64,000 bases of DNA from assembly GCF_033115175.1 (NCBI RefSeq), contig NC_084844.1, forward strand, positions 32,955,885 to 33,019,884, written 5' to 3'. A model generated the notes under the pieces. The model did not search any database and was not told the DNA's origin. It saw nothing but the letters and a program-made list of their open reading frames with translations. This stretch comes from Lepus europaeus (taxonomy: Eukaryota > Chordata > Mammalia > Lagomorpha > Leporidae). The translations under genes and the position numbers were made by a program. How positions within the stretch are numbered: position 1 is the first letter of the stretch; every line of letters starts with the position of its first letter. Positions 62,600 through 64,000 of this stretch are shown one piece after another.

Positions 62600-63005
62600 G
62601 ACAAGCTCGCAGGGCTTGATGTAAGGCCGCCACAAAACACACCAGACACTGGAGCAAGGGAAAGGGTTTACTGGGGACACCCGACAGGCCGGAGGGAAAG
62701 GATGAAGAAGGAAAAGAGGGAGAAGGAGAGCGTGAGAGAGAGAGAGAGAGGGAGAGAGAGAGAGATCAGGAGACAGAGAGACAGAGAACCGCGTGTTCAG
62801 GAACAAGTCCTTTTAAAACTTTGCCGGGGGACGGGCAGGGAAGTAGGAGCATCGAATCCCATTAGGATGGGGGTGGGGGTGACACTGGTGGTCGGGCCAT
62901 GTGGCCACCTGGCTTCCAGCAATGGTGGCGGGGGATAGAGCCTAGGATGGTGTCAGGACTGCGCCATTTTACTAACACTGGAAGTCAGCGTGGTGTGAAC
63001 TCTGT
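62600..63005 (-). mobile_element. possible LTR fragment
   Basis: Read on the minus strand, a TTTTAAAAGG TATA-like box (about 62810) precedes a CT-rich stretch and an AGTAAA poly(A)-like signal at 62672-62667, followed by T/G-rich U5-like sequence. This order suits an LTR. Clean ends and a target duplication were not found. Confidence 0.4.
62728..62792. repeat. (GA)n microsatellite
   Basis: GAGAGA-rich stretch within the possible LTR. Confidence 0.85.
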
Positions 63006-63074
63006 GGGGCACATGAGGACGACCAGGGGCCCTGGGGCTCTAAGGTCTGTTGATGTTGTTTCTTATCTTTCCTT

Positions 63075-63410
63075 TTTTAAATATTTATTTATTTATTTGA
63101 AAGGCAGAGAGAGAGTGAGAGAGAGAGAAAGAGTGTGAGAGAGAGAGGATGAGAGAAGAAGAGAGAGAGAGAGAGAGAGAGAGGTCTTCCATCCATTGGT
63201 TCACTCCCCAAATGACTGCATCATTTGGAGCCGAGCCAGGAGGAAACCAGGAGCCTGGGACTCCCACGCGGGAGCAGAGGTCCCCAGCCCTTGGGCCGTC
63301 TTCTGCTGCTTTCCCAGGCCATAGCAGGGAGCTGATGGGAAGCAGAGCAGCCAGGACTCATATGAGATGCTGGTGTGGCAGGCGGTGGCTTAGCCGGCTG
63401 CACCTCGACA
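63075..63410 (-). mobile_element. CSINE with long (GA)n
   Basis: AAATATTTATTTATTTATTTG start, about 85 bp of GA-rich sequence to 63185, then the usual core. In the CUEDC1 5' intron, sense to the gene. Confidence 0.9.
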
Positions 63411-63559
63411 CGGACCCCAGTGCTGCTTCTGGACTTGGGTTCTGGTACGGCAGCAGAGTCACTCAGGAACTTCACCAAGCCACATGCTCAGGGGTCTGTG
63501 CTCTCTGCCATCCCTGGCCAACTCTATGGTGGGAACATCGCTCATCCCCTCTCAAAGCA

Positions 63560-63662
63560 CTTGCATGTCTATGATCTCATCTTAACCTCAAACAACCTGG
63601 CGAGGAAGGGCAAGGATCATTACTTCCATTTCACAGATGAGGAAGCCGACCCAGGCTAAGTA
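63560..63662 (-). mobile_element. MIR
   Basis: CCATTTCACAGATGAGGAAG and CCCAGGCTAAGTAA match the reverse-complement MIR core. Confidence 0.7.
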
Positions 63663-64000
63663 ATACGCAGAAGCCACACTGTCTTTAGAACTGAGTCTTC
63701 ACCTTGAACCACAGTCGCTGCAGCCAAGGCCTCCCCTGCAGGCATGGAGCCTGCACACCCAGGCCACACCCTCAGGGTGAAGGGAGGCTAGGGCGTCCCC
63801 AGGGGCCTGCTGACCCTCCTGGAATCCAGGAGCCAGAGGAGGGGCAAGGAGGGGTCAAGGCTACGGTTCCTGCTACACAGCCTGACCGGGACCCTCCCCC
63901 AGAGGCAGCCACTGACTGGGAGACCCCTCATGCCATAGCCCAACCAGCCCACAGCTTAGGCACCTGCTCCCCTCTCTTCTCTGTCCAGGCCAAAGAGCAC
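63663..64000. other. CUEDC1 intron, window end
   Basis: GC-rich sequence without an exon I can recognise. The exon with the CUE domain must lie further to the right. Confidence 0.5.

Noticed and set aside
62360-64000. Search for the upstream CUEDC1 exon encoding the CUE domain
   Set aside because: No minus-strand frame resembling the CUE domain or the acidic EDSSDSEDS linker was found; the exon must lie outside the window.

Overview
The window is nuclear DNA from a mammal, and the repeats point to a lagomorph, most likely the European rabbit or a close leporid. About 45 copies of the tRNA-derived CSINE family are present on both strands. One subset is of the GGCTCACTAGGC type with a simple poly(A) tail, which I regard as a young rabbit form. 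Around them lie older mammalian repeats (MIR, L2, L1M, MLT1, MER5) and one lagomorph L1 3' end.

Two protein genes are supported, both on the minus strand and in the order known from human 17q22. MRPS23 (mitoribosomal small-subunit protein mS23) is complete: five coding exons between 33684 and 39981 encode 190 residues, with a CpG-rich promoter beyond 39981 and a poly(A) signal at 33487-33492. CUEDC1 is partial: its last eight coding exons lie between 51006 and 62359 and encode 274 residues, ending with a stop codon. Its start and its ubiquitin-binding CUE domain lie beyond position 64000.

Layout: 1-33.4 kb has no recognisable gene. It is repeat-rich, with unique stretches that look like candidate conserved non-coding DNA (12.2-12.6, 19.6-19.9, 21.2-21.7 and 27.8-28.3 kb), and a 537-bp solo retroviral LTR sits inside a CSINE at 14.5-15.1 kb. 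MRPS23 occupies 33.5-40.0 kb. The gap at 40-51 kb holds a strong CTCF-like motif (44100) and a CpG-rich block (46.9-47.9 kb) with a minus-strand poly(A) signal at one edge. The rest, 51-64 kb, is CUEDC1 exons and introns.

No operon, CRISPR array, phage or other unusual multi-gene system is present. The two genes are neighbours without an evident shared pathway: one serves mitochondrial translation, the other is a putative ubiquitin-binding protein. Family and repeat names come from memory of known sequences; none was checked by a search.
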